Assembly (NCBI GenBank): GCA_903772945.1
Contig: CAICTM010000153.1
Location: forward strand, 1-64,000
Source: Seminavis robusta
Lineage: Eukaryota; Bacillariophyta; Bacillariophyceae; Naviculales; Naviculaceae
DNA length: 64,000 nt
Reading direction: 5' to 3'
Positions 48,851-61,081 of this stretch are shown here, in pieces; positions within the stretch are counted from its first letter, which is position 1; each line of letters opens with the position of its first letter. Position numbers and translations under genes: made by a program. Below the pieces are notes generated by a model that was not told the origin of the DNA, ran no database searches, and saw nothing but the letters and a program-made list of their open reading frames with translations.

Positions 48851-51800
48851 ATGCCATCCCCCCAACACCCACACAGATCGAAGAGCCGCTACACAGACGC
48901 TACAGCTCTGTACGAGGAAATCAGAAGTCTGACTCAAAAACTGGGCGCAAGTGAGAAGCGTGTCACCAAACGACGAGAGACAGCGAAGCGACTGCTGGAA
49001 ATCTTGTCCAAAGAAAAGAATCGACAACGGCTCCATGAACGAGGTCTCCACCTGGCCATTCAAAATAAGGGATATTCCCATGCCAAGGCTCACCAATATG
49101 CTACTGGAGTCATTTGGTCTCCCATTATCAACACTGCCTTTGCATCAGCGACATATTTGGCCCATGAACGAAAAGGAAAATTGGATCCAGATGATGTCAA
49201 ATTGCCGCTTCGGTTGCTCCATTACAGCGACAGTGGGTCCACGTCAGGGGAAGGCAATCAAGCCCGATTGGAGACTGCCTGCAGACTCGAGGACCGTGAT
49301 ATCAAACGAATTCTCAAGTTTTGCATTGACATGTTCAACAGCGATATCGCACGGCGCATGGCCGAAATGGAAATCATGAACACATTGATTTTCCTCTGTG
49401 AACGAGTCGAATTTGTGGCCACATTTAGACCCTCCACGGAACTGATATCCATCATGAAAATTGTAGAAGACTGTCTCGATTTGGATACTGACGATGATGA
49501 TATTGACAATGCCGACAACAAAAGGAGACGGAAAAATAGTGATGCCGTCGTGGCCGCTGCCAGAATCTTTGGTTCTGTTTTGGAATCTTGTCAAGAACTG
49601 GGGGTTGCTCTCCATCTGTTTGTCTCGGAAGGGATTCAATTAGTGTCAAGATGGTGTGAGCAGAACATGGAAGAGGTCAAAGGCAGTCCCAGGGAGCTCA
49701 GCTATCTGTTCCGAGGCATCAACACACTGATGCGCTTTCACCCGGAACAAGCCATTCAACCTCTCCAAAGGTATGGTGCTCACATTCTCAGGTATGCTAA
49801 AAGAGCATATCAACATTCTACACCCATCAATCGACATGCCCTCCATGGATACTTGTAAGTACTGACTCCCCAGGACTCGTGACATAGCCTCTCCTCACGC
49901 CCATGATTCCATTGCTCCCCATATCAATCACACAGCATTGCTCACATGTAAGTATTGTACTGATCACTGGGTTTAGGCTTGCAAGAGTGGAATTGCTGAT
50001 TGGCTCAACCTGATTCTTTGTTGGCATTTTCTTTGGAGTGAAGAATCGTAGGTCAGCAGGCCGCGACCCTCCGGGGTCTCATGCCGGGAGAATTGGGGGA
50101 TCTGGGTGAAGCCACCCTCACAGCCAAGGAAATCGGACTCATCCTGTCCATTGTGCTGTCATCATTGACGGCCGTCCAACCTACACTAACAGTCAAGAAT
50201 CGCATATCATGGAATACCCTCGATGTGACTATTCAACGACATTTGGAATTGTGCGCCAGACTTTTGGCTTGTGCCCAACGGCAGTTCCTGGTGGACCAAG
50301 AATGGATGCTCTTGGAGGACCCCAATGCTTTCTTTGTACGGATTGTGAAGGAATTCTCGCGCGATGACGATGAGGTGAAGCGACTGTCATCCTCCGACGC
50401 AACCTACCCGTCTTGTTCCCCTGCCATCATGGCGAAATCACCGTGGGCCACGCAAATTCTCGCACCACTCATTCAAAATTTTCCACTAGGATCCAACAAA
50501 GGAACGGATGCCACAGTACCAATGGATATTGACGGCAGCAATTCTCAAAGCTTGACACCAAGCTTAAGCCAGAGTCTGTCCCAAGGAGCAAGTTTAGGCA
50601 GCAATTCGCAATCATTGCAACATCCATTGTTGGAAGCCATCAATGTGGTTGGAAATAATGAACAATCTGAACCAGCAATGCGAAGCAGTCGGGCTCTGCT
50701 CCTGATCATTGCCGCCTGCGCAGAAGCATTTCCGTCAGGTCGATGTTGGACCTCGACTTCGCACAAACACTGGTTCCCTTTGAACCCGGAAAATCTCGAC
50801 GTAGAAAGCACCGTCCATGTCAATTGTTCTTCGCCGACTGATTTTGCTATCCTGGTGCACGTAGTTTCCAATGTGCTGGAAGCTTCAGGAGGTTCCAATG
50901 GTGATCAAGAGCTTCAAATTCTGGCTCTGTTGTGTCTCATTCGATTGTCTGCCGCACACCGGGGTCTTGCGTCCCTGTTTCGACGAACTGAAATGTCCTG
51001 TGTCGCTCCGGTTTGGAGAAAGGTGTGGGCGATCCTTTTCGCAAGCAACATGAGATACTCTGCCTACACGGCCCATGCGGCAGAAGGATCCTGCGGGGAG
51101 TTGGTTGTGGTATTGATTGCAGAAATAATCCAAGGATTCTGCACGGATCCAACCGAAGCACTCTTGAGTTCAGCATCCATGACACGGTCTACATTCCTTT
51201 ATCGCAAACAGGCTCAAGTGTGGGCGTTACCAGCATTCAGAAAGGGCAATGCACACTACACAACACAGGCTTTTGAACTACTGTTCGTCTTCTTGCACAA
51301 TCTTTGCCTTTCGGACGACGGAAAAGACGCCCTTCCAGACTCGCCTCCGTCTGCGATTGAAGATGCATCGACAATCAACGATACACAGAGGCTGTCTGGA
51401 AGGCGCTATCGACTTGTCTGCCTATGTCTTCACGCCCTCGATACATTCAACCCTGTGAGTACTGACTCCAAACAAGCAGAACTCATCAAAATGGTGACTG
51501 CGTGCTTGTCGGCTCTGGTGAATGGCAAGGGACATTTGATGAACACGACTTCAATATTAGAAAGCCAGAATCGGACATGGATGAGGTCTTCCATCTCGAA
51601 CGACTTGCACAACAGATTTTGCTTTACCGAGTTGCCCCAATCCAACAAAGGAGCCTTGCATCGGCACAGCTCTCTCTTCGAAAAGCTTTGGGTCTGCACT
51701 GTTCCCGATCCGGGAGTCTCATCCTTGCTTCTTCAACGCTTGGAAGAATCTGTCCAATCAGACTGTGTTCTTCAGGAAAAGTCACAAGTTAATCAACTCG

Positions 51801-54800
51801 TCGGGTCCAGTCAATCGGCTTCTCCCCACATGGACTATGTTTCCACTGTACAATCAAACGCCTTTCTTGCCTTTGTACTCACTCAAGTCAAGCGCCTTTT
51901 GCGAAGTTGGAACTCTTCCCACGACGACAAAGGCAACAACGACGAGACAGATCCACTGGACAGCCAACAATCAGACGCCTTGAAAGCTTCCACATATGTG
52001 CATTGTCTATGGTTGAAGGTTTTGCTAAGCCTGTGCAAACTGAGGGAAAACGGAGAGCCGTCAGTGGAAAAAAAACTCTGGGAAGACTATATCATCCATT
52101 TACTGAAGAGGGTCAAGTCTGATTTGCATTCTCTGTGCGAGAACAGAGACGAATTCTATGCGGTTTTTGAACACACTCTGCAGATTCTGCTCTTTCTTTC
52201 CGAGTTTTCGGCCACAGTCGCAACATTTGAGATGTCATCGGTGTTGAGAAAGAGCATCGCTGCCTTCGATTCTCTCTGCGAATCTTTGCTACTGAGCTTC
52301 TCCGGGGACGAGCCGGACAAAGAAACGACATGGGACGATGGGGACGAGTCTATGGAGTCAGCATCAGAAAGTGAACCCGAGGAAGAAAAGCGAACAAGCG
52401 TTAGGGATCTACTGGAAGACAGTGATGATGACGATGTTGTAAACAAAAGGACAGTGACAAAGCGCCCAGAACGTGGAAGAAAGGGAAGCAAGCGAAAAGC
52501 AAGTTTGTCAAAACAAAGGGGGGAGAGTCCGCGGAAGAAGAGAAAACAACAACCATGCCCTCCAGATTCGTCGTGTGCCAGCCTGGTAGGGTCGATCGTG
52601 ATCGCTCTGAAGCCTTCGGTTGAAAGGTGCGAGCTCGTGGTTGATTGTCTCCTACAAAACATAGACAATCAAGAGGTGGACCTCTCTCAGGCGTATCACT
52701 GTCTGGAACTTCTAAGCGATGCTTCAGTGGTGTTTCACGACAATGCAGTGCGTCAAGTAAGCGGGTCTGCCAACACTGCGACTGAAGATTCCTTCCGGCA
52801 CCGATCCGTAGTATCGGTGTTTTGTGACGTCCTTGACGCGTTTCGCGCAAGTGCGCCAAAAGCGTCGTCCTTGCACATGTTGGGCTTCCAGTATTGTTGT
52901 GAATGTGTCCGTCTGGGGGAATCCGACTCACGAGGAATACCGCTGAATGCGGATGAAAGCCGAGACCTGGTCGAGCGACTGATGGCTGGTAATGACGACG
53001 ACAGCCTGAAGATGCGACCCTACTTGCGATGCGACAGGCTGTCCTCTTCGTCTTTTGCATTCGAAGCAGGAAGTGAGACGTTCCGTGTGTCTATGGAATC
53101 AGTGTTCCCCAAAATCCTTGTGATCCCGTCGGTAAAAGACTTGAGTTCTCACGTAAGACGAGAAGCGTGCGGCGCGGTGGCAGCAGCGCTACGGGTTCTT
53201 TCTGATAAAAAGAAGGTGGTGAAGTCCGTGCAAAACTTGCTCCCACCAATTGCACTTACGTCCGACAAGGCCGAGAAGGCTGCAAAGGGGCATAAAAGCT
53301 ACAGAAAGTGGCATGCTTCGTTCAAGCTTGGATCTAACGACACACACTTTGAAAATCGAGTCTGGGAGGATGCCATAATATCGATGGAGGCTGGCTCGAT
53401 AGATTGCCTCTCCGTTATTGCCGGGGTAAACGCAGACACAACGAAAGACATCGTCTACGATTTCGTCAAGTTGTCGTCACGGCGACCCGAACTTGAAGCA
53501 GTTTGCTTCCGTGCATGTAGCAAAATCGCAGCAATGACAGGGTACAGAAGCACAGATGCATTACTGCGTGATCAGGGGGACAGTCTTGTGGGGAAATGGC
53601 TAGAAAGCGGGGAAACATTGGCTGAAATACCTCTGCTGCTCAGTTCGCCCAAGTTGCTTGGTCTGCTGTTGAGGACCGGTCAACAAGCTCGAATGTATTC
53701 CGGGAAGCAGAAGCAGAAGGAAAGCGGTGTCGACTCGGACGACGAAGACCTGGATAGCGGTTCATTTGACGTGACGAATCTGCGAGACGTCGCCACGGAT
53801 CAGTTTTGTGCGAGGCACAAATCCTATCTAGTACCACAAATGATCGTCCGCGTATGCAGTGCTGTCGAGGAAGTGAATGGGGAACCACAAAGTGCCATGA
53901 CGAGACTCGCCAATGACAAGCTTGTACGAGAACTGAGTGTCTGTTTGAGAGGAAACCATGACGATGCAACAGTTCGTTCTTTGTTGCAAGGTCGAATGCA
54001 TGATATCGAGGCTCTATGCGCTCCCATGGCCCACGGAAACCTGGCAGATTTTGGAACAAGAATAATGGAGTTCACCTCTAGTTGCCTTTCAGAGGATTCC
54101 AAAGGGAAGGTCTCCTCCGCGAAGGGGTCTGACAAACCGCATCTGGCGGTTCGTCGAATATTGGAAGTGAGCGGGATGGATAGTTCGCAAGTCTTTCCAT
54201 CAGCGATAGTTCATGAAGCATTCGCAGAAGCCATCTCCACATTTGTTGCTAAGTTGAAGCCGGCAAAGGATGGAGACATACTCTCGGCAGCGGGAACCAG
54301 CTTGACTGAATGCTTTTTGTATGCGCGACAGTGGCTGTCCAAAGCAACATTGTCATTGCAAAAGGAGAAAAGATGGGGGCCTCTATCAGTTTTGTTCGAT
54401 CTGATGCTCGCGCAGGTCCGTGAAAAGCGTTTCAAGCAGACACAACTTGCATTCGGTGTCAACGTTGCCATAGATGTTGTGCTCGATCGACAGCTCAACT
54501 GCATTCGTGGCAAACCCTTGGGCGTCTTGAAGCAAGTCCTCAACGAGGTTATTGACGCTGCCGATGCTAATGAGGCAAGCTCCCTGAAAACAGAGTTCTT
54601 GTCTGTATGCCGGCGCTTGGTGGGTTCGCTGATGAAAACACACCAAGAATCGCAGCAAGAGCTGTTGGAGACGATCAAGGGGAGAGCCAACACGAAGCTC
54701 TCGTCCTTGAGACGAAGTGTTGGTCTTCTGGGCTATGGGAGCAATCCCAACGAAGGGGATGGTGACGTATGGGGTTGGGACGTGGGCACCAGCAAACGCT

Positions 54801-57800
54801 GGGACTGGCCCGATTTTATTGATCAAGAGTTCAAGAGCTTCGAAGCTGACCAACATCGTTTGATTGTTGACTCGATCACGGGAACCTTCGACCTGCTCAT
54901 TGCCCTTTTCGAAAAAGCAGAGGTGCTGGGTCTCGGGATTGAATACTTCGTGGGATGCATGCCTCCGTTTTCTCTGGGCTCAACCGACCAAGACGCGTTT
55001 TCAAAATTAGACAAACGATACTGTGCGCAGACCATAGCGTCAGATTTCATCCGACGAAGCCAAGACAACGCCGTAAACCTCAGTCAATCCATTCTGTTTG
55101 CACTTGGGCAATTACAGAACCGTTCGTCGTGGATGGATGAATTCGCAGACGCTGAAAAGGGGCATGCTATCAGGGAAGCAGACACATCAGATCTCACCAT
55201 TTCTCAATGGATGCTCAAAGCGGAACTTTTGCAACTGGAAAACAAGCTTCGACGATGGCGTATGACACGTACGGTCGATATACACGGCGATGATCTCCAG
55301 AGCCTAATTCGGGAACTGTCCTTTGTTTGTGGGGCCTCCTGTCCCCAGCCGTTGCAAACCGCAGCATCCAGATGTCTTGGGGAGATGGATATCAGGATGC
55401 TTGGCAAGAGGTCCCCAAATGGACAAAGGGAAAATAAAGATTGGTTGACTAGAGCTCTCGACGATGACGCTGGAAGTGTGTTGCTTGGGGCTCAGGCCAA
55501 AGCAATTGAAGTCCTCGCTGGATATCTTCAGTCGGGCCATTCAGGTGTTGCCATCGCAGCCTTTGACACAATTGTAGCTTTGCTCTCTACGCAAGATGGA
55601 AGCGACTGTTGGCAACTCGTGGACGCGAAGACAGTGCGGGAGCTAGAGCCCGTGCTGTCCAAGAAGAAAAGAGCAATCAACAGCAGCAGATTGCACCTGT
55701 CGAAGCTAAAAATCAAGTCAATCCGGGCTAAGACCGGACTTGTTCTCGAAAAGTCTGACGAGGGCCGAGATTGGTGCTGGAACAAAAGCCTTTGGCTTTG
55801 CGAAGAGAATGTCTCCTATGAGAGTTGGATATGCGATCTGGTGCCAGCTTTGATTGAATGCTGCTACAGAGGACAGGAACGTCCAGGCAGCATCTTTTTC
55901 TCCTACTGCCAAACGATCGCCTCCATCGCCCCGAACTTTGCTGAAACTGTGTTCTTTGCGATGGTGTTCGATCTCCTCGAAGAAAAGAAAGGCGTGGAAG
56001 ACTCCCCTCTCTCCTCCTCGAGATACGGCAGTGTTCTAGATGATACCTGGATGGGACGTGGTGACTCTGTTGCAAACAGAGAGCTCTCTTCTTGTTTCGA
56101 GATAATCTTGGGTACTACAACAAGCGATCCTTTGGCTGTGTGTCTTGCGCTCGACACCGTTGATTTGCTCCGACGGGCAACGCAGACTCACTTCCAAAAG
56201 TCAGAAAACCATAAGAGGAATTCCAATGCGATATCAACATCATCCAGCAAAAGTGCTCGCAAAACTTCTCGCAGTTCAAAGAATGGCAGTGAAGGCGACA
56301 AAGCCGACGACCAGAAAGAACACAACAAAGGTCTCGATGTCATGTTGCCTTGGAAGGGCGTGCCATATGGCACTGTTCTAATGCTTAGTGGGGGGCTGGT
56401 CGTAAAATCGTGTATCAGGGTGAAGCGGTATGAATCTGCTGGTGAGTACAAAACACGTGCTAAGGAGGTCCATCGTGCCCCATGTAGGCGTCATCCCTGA
56501 TACTCTTGATGCAACTTCTTGGCAAGTTTTCTACTCAGAACTCTACTTCGAGAGCTGTTTTGCTGGCAGCTCCGCAATTATGCAGCGCCTGGCCCAAGAC
56601 TTTTCCGAAGGAAGCTCCAGGGCCAAGCTGCTCTCAAGGGTTGATATCAGCGGGTTCTACGACAATGGAGCTGCTTGCGATGAATCAGAAATTAGAGAAA
56701 GAGCTATTTCGGCTTTGGGGTGGCTTTCAGATTGCTTCAGGGAAATGAAGGAAGAGGACTCGTTTCAAGCTGTCGCACGACAATTGACGGACCTGAAATA
56801 CAGCAACAGCGACTCACTTATGATGGACGATGAAACTGAAGTTGGTCACGTTTTTGCTCCCTCTTTGAATGACCTTCAAAAGCTGGACTCGTTCTCTAAT
56901 CTGTCGCAGAACCAGGGGGCGCTTTCTCTTCAGACTGCTGATACTATCGAATCGCTTGGCCTGCGCAATCTGCTGCAGCGCTACATCGGTTCGATGGCGG
57001 TGTCCGATGCGATGTCGCCGGAAGAATTACAGAGACTGCGAGAAAAATGGTTCGAAAGCCGTCTGTACAGTATGAACTGGAACCGCGCACTCTTGGACGG
57101 GAGTGGCGCGAATGACAGGACCTTCGGCCAATTGCCAGTGGGAAGGACACGACACGAAAGTCTGATTCTCTCGGAATCGAACGAAGCTGGATTCCACGAA
57201 GCGGTTACCAACGCTATGAGTGACTTTGCCAGGGGTGACTTGCCATCATGTCAAGGTCTTTTGAAAGATGCTAGATCAAAAGTTGTGGCGAATGAAGACT
57301 TCTCCATGCGGGCACTTCACGGTCTCGTTGAGAGGCTACAGTTCGTCAACGACCTTGAAAACCTCGCACAGGGTATAGATTCTCCCCAGTCGCTCCTAAA
57401 ACGTTGGGGCTTTTCACAAGAAGCTGAGAATGATTCACCAAAACTGAGGGCGTCATTTGACTCTGCTGAGTTTTCCCCTCACATGCACGAAGCTACCCTG
57501 CGAATTCTCAGGTTCAAACAGTCTACAGAAGGAGCGGGCTCAACGCTTGACCCGCACTCATGTCTAATAGAGCATCTCAGCATCTTCAGTCGTTGGTGCA
57601 GAGACAGGAAGTTCCTATCGGTCGCGGAGGCCACTCTTCAGCGCCTACGTGGTGTGCTACAAGCAAATGATGGTACTGGCGCCGACGGACACGTGTCGCT
57701 GAAAATGGTTTTGTGGAGTCGGTTGGAAGAGGCAAGTTTGTGCTACAGTAAGGGGGAATTTACAACAGCGATTCGTCTGTCACAGCAGCTTATTCGGCTG

Positions 57801-60800
57801 CTGCATAACGAAAAGAAGCAAGAGGAGAGCAGTCTTCCTAAGGTTGACTGCGACTGCCTTTTGGCGGACGCTCTCGTCAGCTGTGGGAATTGGTTGTCGG
57901 AAAACAAGATTGAGCCAGCTGAAACAATATTGAATACTTTCCTCTTGCCCTCTTCCAAAATCGCAAGGAGAATTGCCGTGGAAACTTCAAGCCAGGAAAA
58001 TGGGAAACGGTACCTAAATGCTCAAATTGCTCTTGCTCGCTTGACATCGGGCATGTACGACTCTGTTGCCGCTCGAGTCAAAAGCACCGAATGGCAAAAG
58101 GCGGGAAAATCGCTGGCCGAACGAGAACAAGAGCTCCGGCACTGTGAGGCTCTTGTGAAGGAGAGTCGAAGCAAGCCTTCGAAGTCGAAGTCATTCCAAG
58201 AGCAAACAGAGCTCGTGCATTACCAGAGACAGCTGGCTGGGGAAATTAAGGTAGGTCTCTCTGAGTCTAGCCCGTTCGTTAGTGGCCTGTTCAACGGTCC
58301 TCACATTGTCAATGCACCGTTGCCAATAAAGGTCACAAAGGAGGTAAGAGAGAAGACTTCAGGGTCTATGAGAATGTACCTCGCGATGGCAGTCAAAGCC
58401 TTTTCCTTGGCACTGGAAGTTTCCGGGGTCGCGGAAGGGTCAGATATGTCCAGGCATGTATTCAGGTTGGTCTTCTTGTGGCTGAAGATGACTGAAGGCA
58501 AGGAGGACTTTGAACTTACTACGACAGCTGACAAGTCGATCAGCCGGGTACCGTCATACCGATATGTTCCACTGACAACACAGCTTTTTGCACAGCTCGG
58601 TCAAAAGGACCGCAGCCCATTTCAAGCGACACTGCATAAACTTGTCGAAAGGATGTGCCTGGAACACCCCTACCATTGTCTTGTGCAGGTAAGAACTGAC
58701 AACGTCCGTCAAAGGTGCATATGAAGCTATGGATGCAATCCTCAACACCCCTCCGAAATAACTTGGCAGCTCATTTCCGTTTGCAACGGAAAAGAAGTCG
58801 GAAGCGGGGTTGGTGGGCGAGGGGCTGAACAATACATGGAAAACGTGAGCCTTTCTCCACGAGTAAAAGCGGCGACAGAGATTGCGTCGAGGATAAGGAA
58901 AGCTCCGTCATATGTGGGAGAGTTGCTGGACAACTATCAGACCCTCATGAGTTCCTACATCCAGCTAGCAAATGCTCCCACTGCCAAGCTCGTGGAACAG
59001 GGGAAGACAAAAAATGTCGCTTTGGCTCAAGCGGGAAGAAATAACCGTTTGGATCGTTGTCTGAGTGGTCGATCGTGCCTTCCTTGTGTGCTGACGAAGC
59101 CTCCACCAGTGCGAACTGGCCATGACTACGGCGAAGGCAAAAGTGACCCAGTTGGAGGCGAAAGGATCCAAACCTTTGACAGGTACCAAAAGCATTCACT
59201 TGTTTTGATGCTGCTCGCAATTCTGAAATCCGAGGATCAATTGCCTTCTAATGATACGTTTGGTTTCTCGATTCTTTGTAAAGTGTTTTCTCCATCACCG
59301 ATTCTGGGCTGCACAGACCGAAAATTGTCATCTGCCAAGGTTCGCAAGGCGGAAGATTTAGGCAGCTTGTAAAGGGCGAAGATGAGATTCGGCAAGATGC
59401 GGTGATGGAACAAGTCTTCACTTACGTAAACGAGCTCATGAGTCGCCGGGGCGAGGCCGGATCACCAGGTACCAAAGCGAGGAGCGACTTGAATTTGGTG
59501 ACGTACAATATCATCCCATTGAGCCCTGCAAGTGGTGTAAGTACGCATTTGATTCTGTTTCATCGTGCATGCACTCAGGAGAACCATTCTACAACACTTC
59601 GTTGTCGATCCTTAGGTATTGGAATGGGTTGAGAATTCAATGACGTTTGGAGACTCCATCCTGGACGGAAAGACGTCCCGAGGGCAAGTACTTGGGACCC
59701 ATTCTAGGTAAGGGTGTCATCTGGCCGAACATGTCATTGTTTGCCCACAGCTACAGGTTGCAACTAACAGCGATCTGTTGCAATAGGTATTATCCCGGGG
59801 AATGGGGCCACGCCAGGTGTCGCCAGCACTACGCCCAGAGTCCTTCAAAGGAAAAACGTGAGACTTTCTCAGTGATCTACAAGTCTTGGTCTCCATCATT
59901 TCGGTTCTTCTTCATGGAGAGGTTCGGCCACAGGTGCGTCCCCACCCATCACAACGCCATGATGATGGCACAATGCCACTCACAGATCGCTTTTTCCTGC
60001 ACCCCAGTTTGAAGGACTGGTATACTGCGAAAATGAGATACACAAAATCTGTTGCGAGCAGTAGCATTGTTGGTCACATCCTGGGAATTGGAGACCGACA
60101 CACGAACAACATTTTGGTTTCTCAGATAACGGGTCTGTCGAATCTTTTGGTTGGTTTGAACAGCTCTATTGAGCGAGGTTTCTTCTGACTTACTTTGTGC
60201 TTCTTCCCTCTCTTTGTCAGGTGAGGTGATCCACATTGATTTTGGCATCGTTTTCGAGCAAGGAAGGGTGCGTGCTTTGACGTGAACAATTCCATCATTC
60301 TGGATCCATTTCGTTATTGATTCTGGCTCACTTTTTCTCGTGATTGCGTCAAATCGGTGGTTCAGGTTTTGGCCGTTCCTGAAGTTGTCCCCTTCCGACT
60401 GACGCGGAATATTGTAGATGGGATGGGGCCAACCGGAACGGAGGGTGTTTTTACAAAGTCCGCCGAGGCTACTGCGGCTGTGCTTCGAGAGAATGCCAAT
60501 GCGCTCTTGACGATTCTGTCGGCTGTTGCCTCGGATCCGCTATATCGATGGTCGGTAAGCCCTGTAGAAGCCCGACGACGGCAGCAACTGGCGGATGACG
60601 AACAACAACCAGTGCCCAAGGGGAGACGCAAATCGGGGTCTGCTAGCATTCCGCAAACAGAATCGACGACGGGGGAGCGAAATGAAGCTGCCGAACTGGT
60701 GCTTGCCAAGATTAGGGAGAAACTTCAAGGCTACGAAGAGCACTCCGTGGAGGGACAATCCATCGAGGGGCAAGTCCAACTTTTGATCAACTCAGCCCGG

Positions 60801-60851
60801 GATCCCAACAACTTGTGTGTAATGTTTGCGGGTTGGGCTCCTTGGGTCTAA
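48851..60851 (+). CDS. ATM: ATM (Tel1-type) PI3K-like protein kinase, about 3,700 residues
   Basis: Exons I could join: 48851-49854, 50044 (or 50052)-56441, 56527-58688, 58770-59182, 59284-59536, 59616-59707, 59787-59933, 59986-60132, 60221-60267, 60366-60851. Most introns are 79-101 bp with GT-AG ends. The N-terminus has a TAN-like motif (LLEILSKEKNRQRLHERG); a long helical-repeat spiral follows; then FAT (KRYESAVFYSELYFESCF), N-lobe TFDSVFSITDSGLHRPK and KGEDEIRQDAVMEQV, catalytic loop GIGDRHTNNILV, activation segment HIDFGIVFEQGR and VPFRLTRNIVDGMG, and FATC ending NLCVMFAGWAPWV. These words are ATM rather than ATR, mTOR or DNA-PK. Role: double-strand-break signalling in the nucleus. The junction 59933/59986 is one base out of phase with standard splice sites. 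Residues 770-850 are an acidic/basic low-complexity insert. Confidence 0.93.
49855..50051 (+). other. First ATM intron, alternative structures
   Basis: Donor CTT|GTAAGTAC is clear. Two acceptors are in phase: GTGAAG|A at 50043, or TAG|GTCAGC at 50051 if an extra exon ends at the second donor (CACAT|GTAAGT, about 49947). The extra exon would need to start after CCCCAG at about 49873, which leaves an intron of only 19 bases, so the direct join to 50044 is preferred. Confidence 0.5.
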
Positions 60852-61081
60852 CTAAATCTAACCATAGACAATCAAAGAGGTCGACATGGGCCAAGACGAG
60901 AAGAAGAATGGCAAGGCATCTAATACCTGTCGCTAACTAAAAAGCACGTTCTCCTACTTGTTATCGATCCAAAATTAACTATCAACAGCAACGTTGAAGC
61001 TGCTCTGCTTGGAACAGCCACTCATTACGGATGTGACACCAGAGTTCTTTCTCTGCATGTGTAGATTGTCGTTGCTCTTTT

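Noticed and set aside
52156-53060. Antisense frames of 170-219 codons inside ATM
   Set aside because: Opposite conserved ATM coding sequence; composition is that of a reversed Asp/Glu/Arg-rich stretch.
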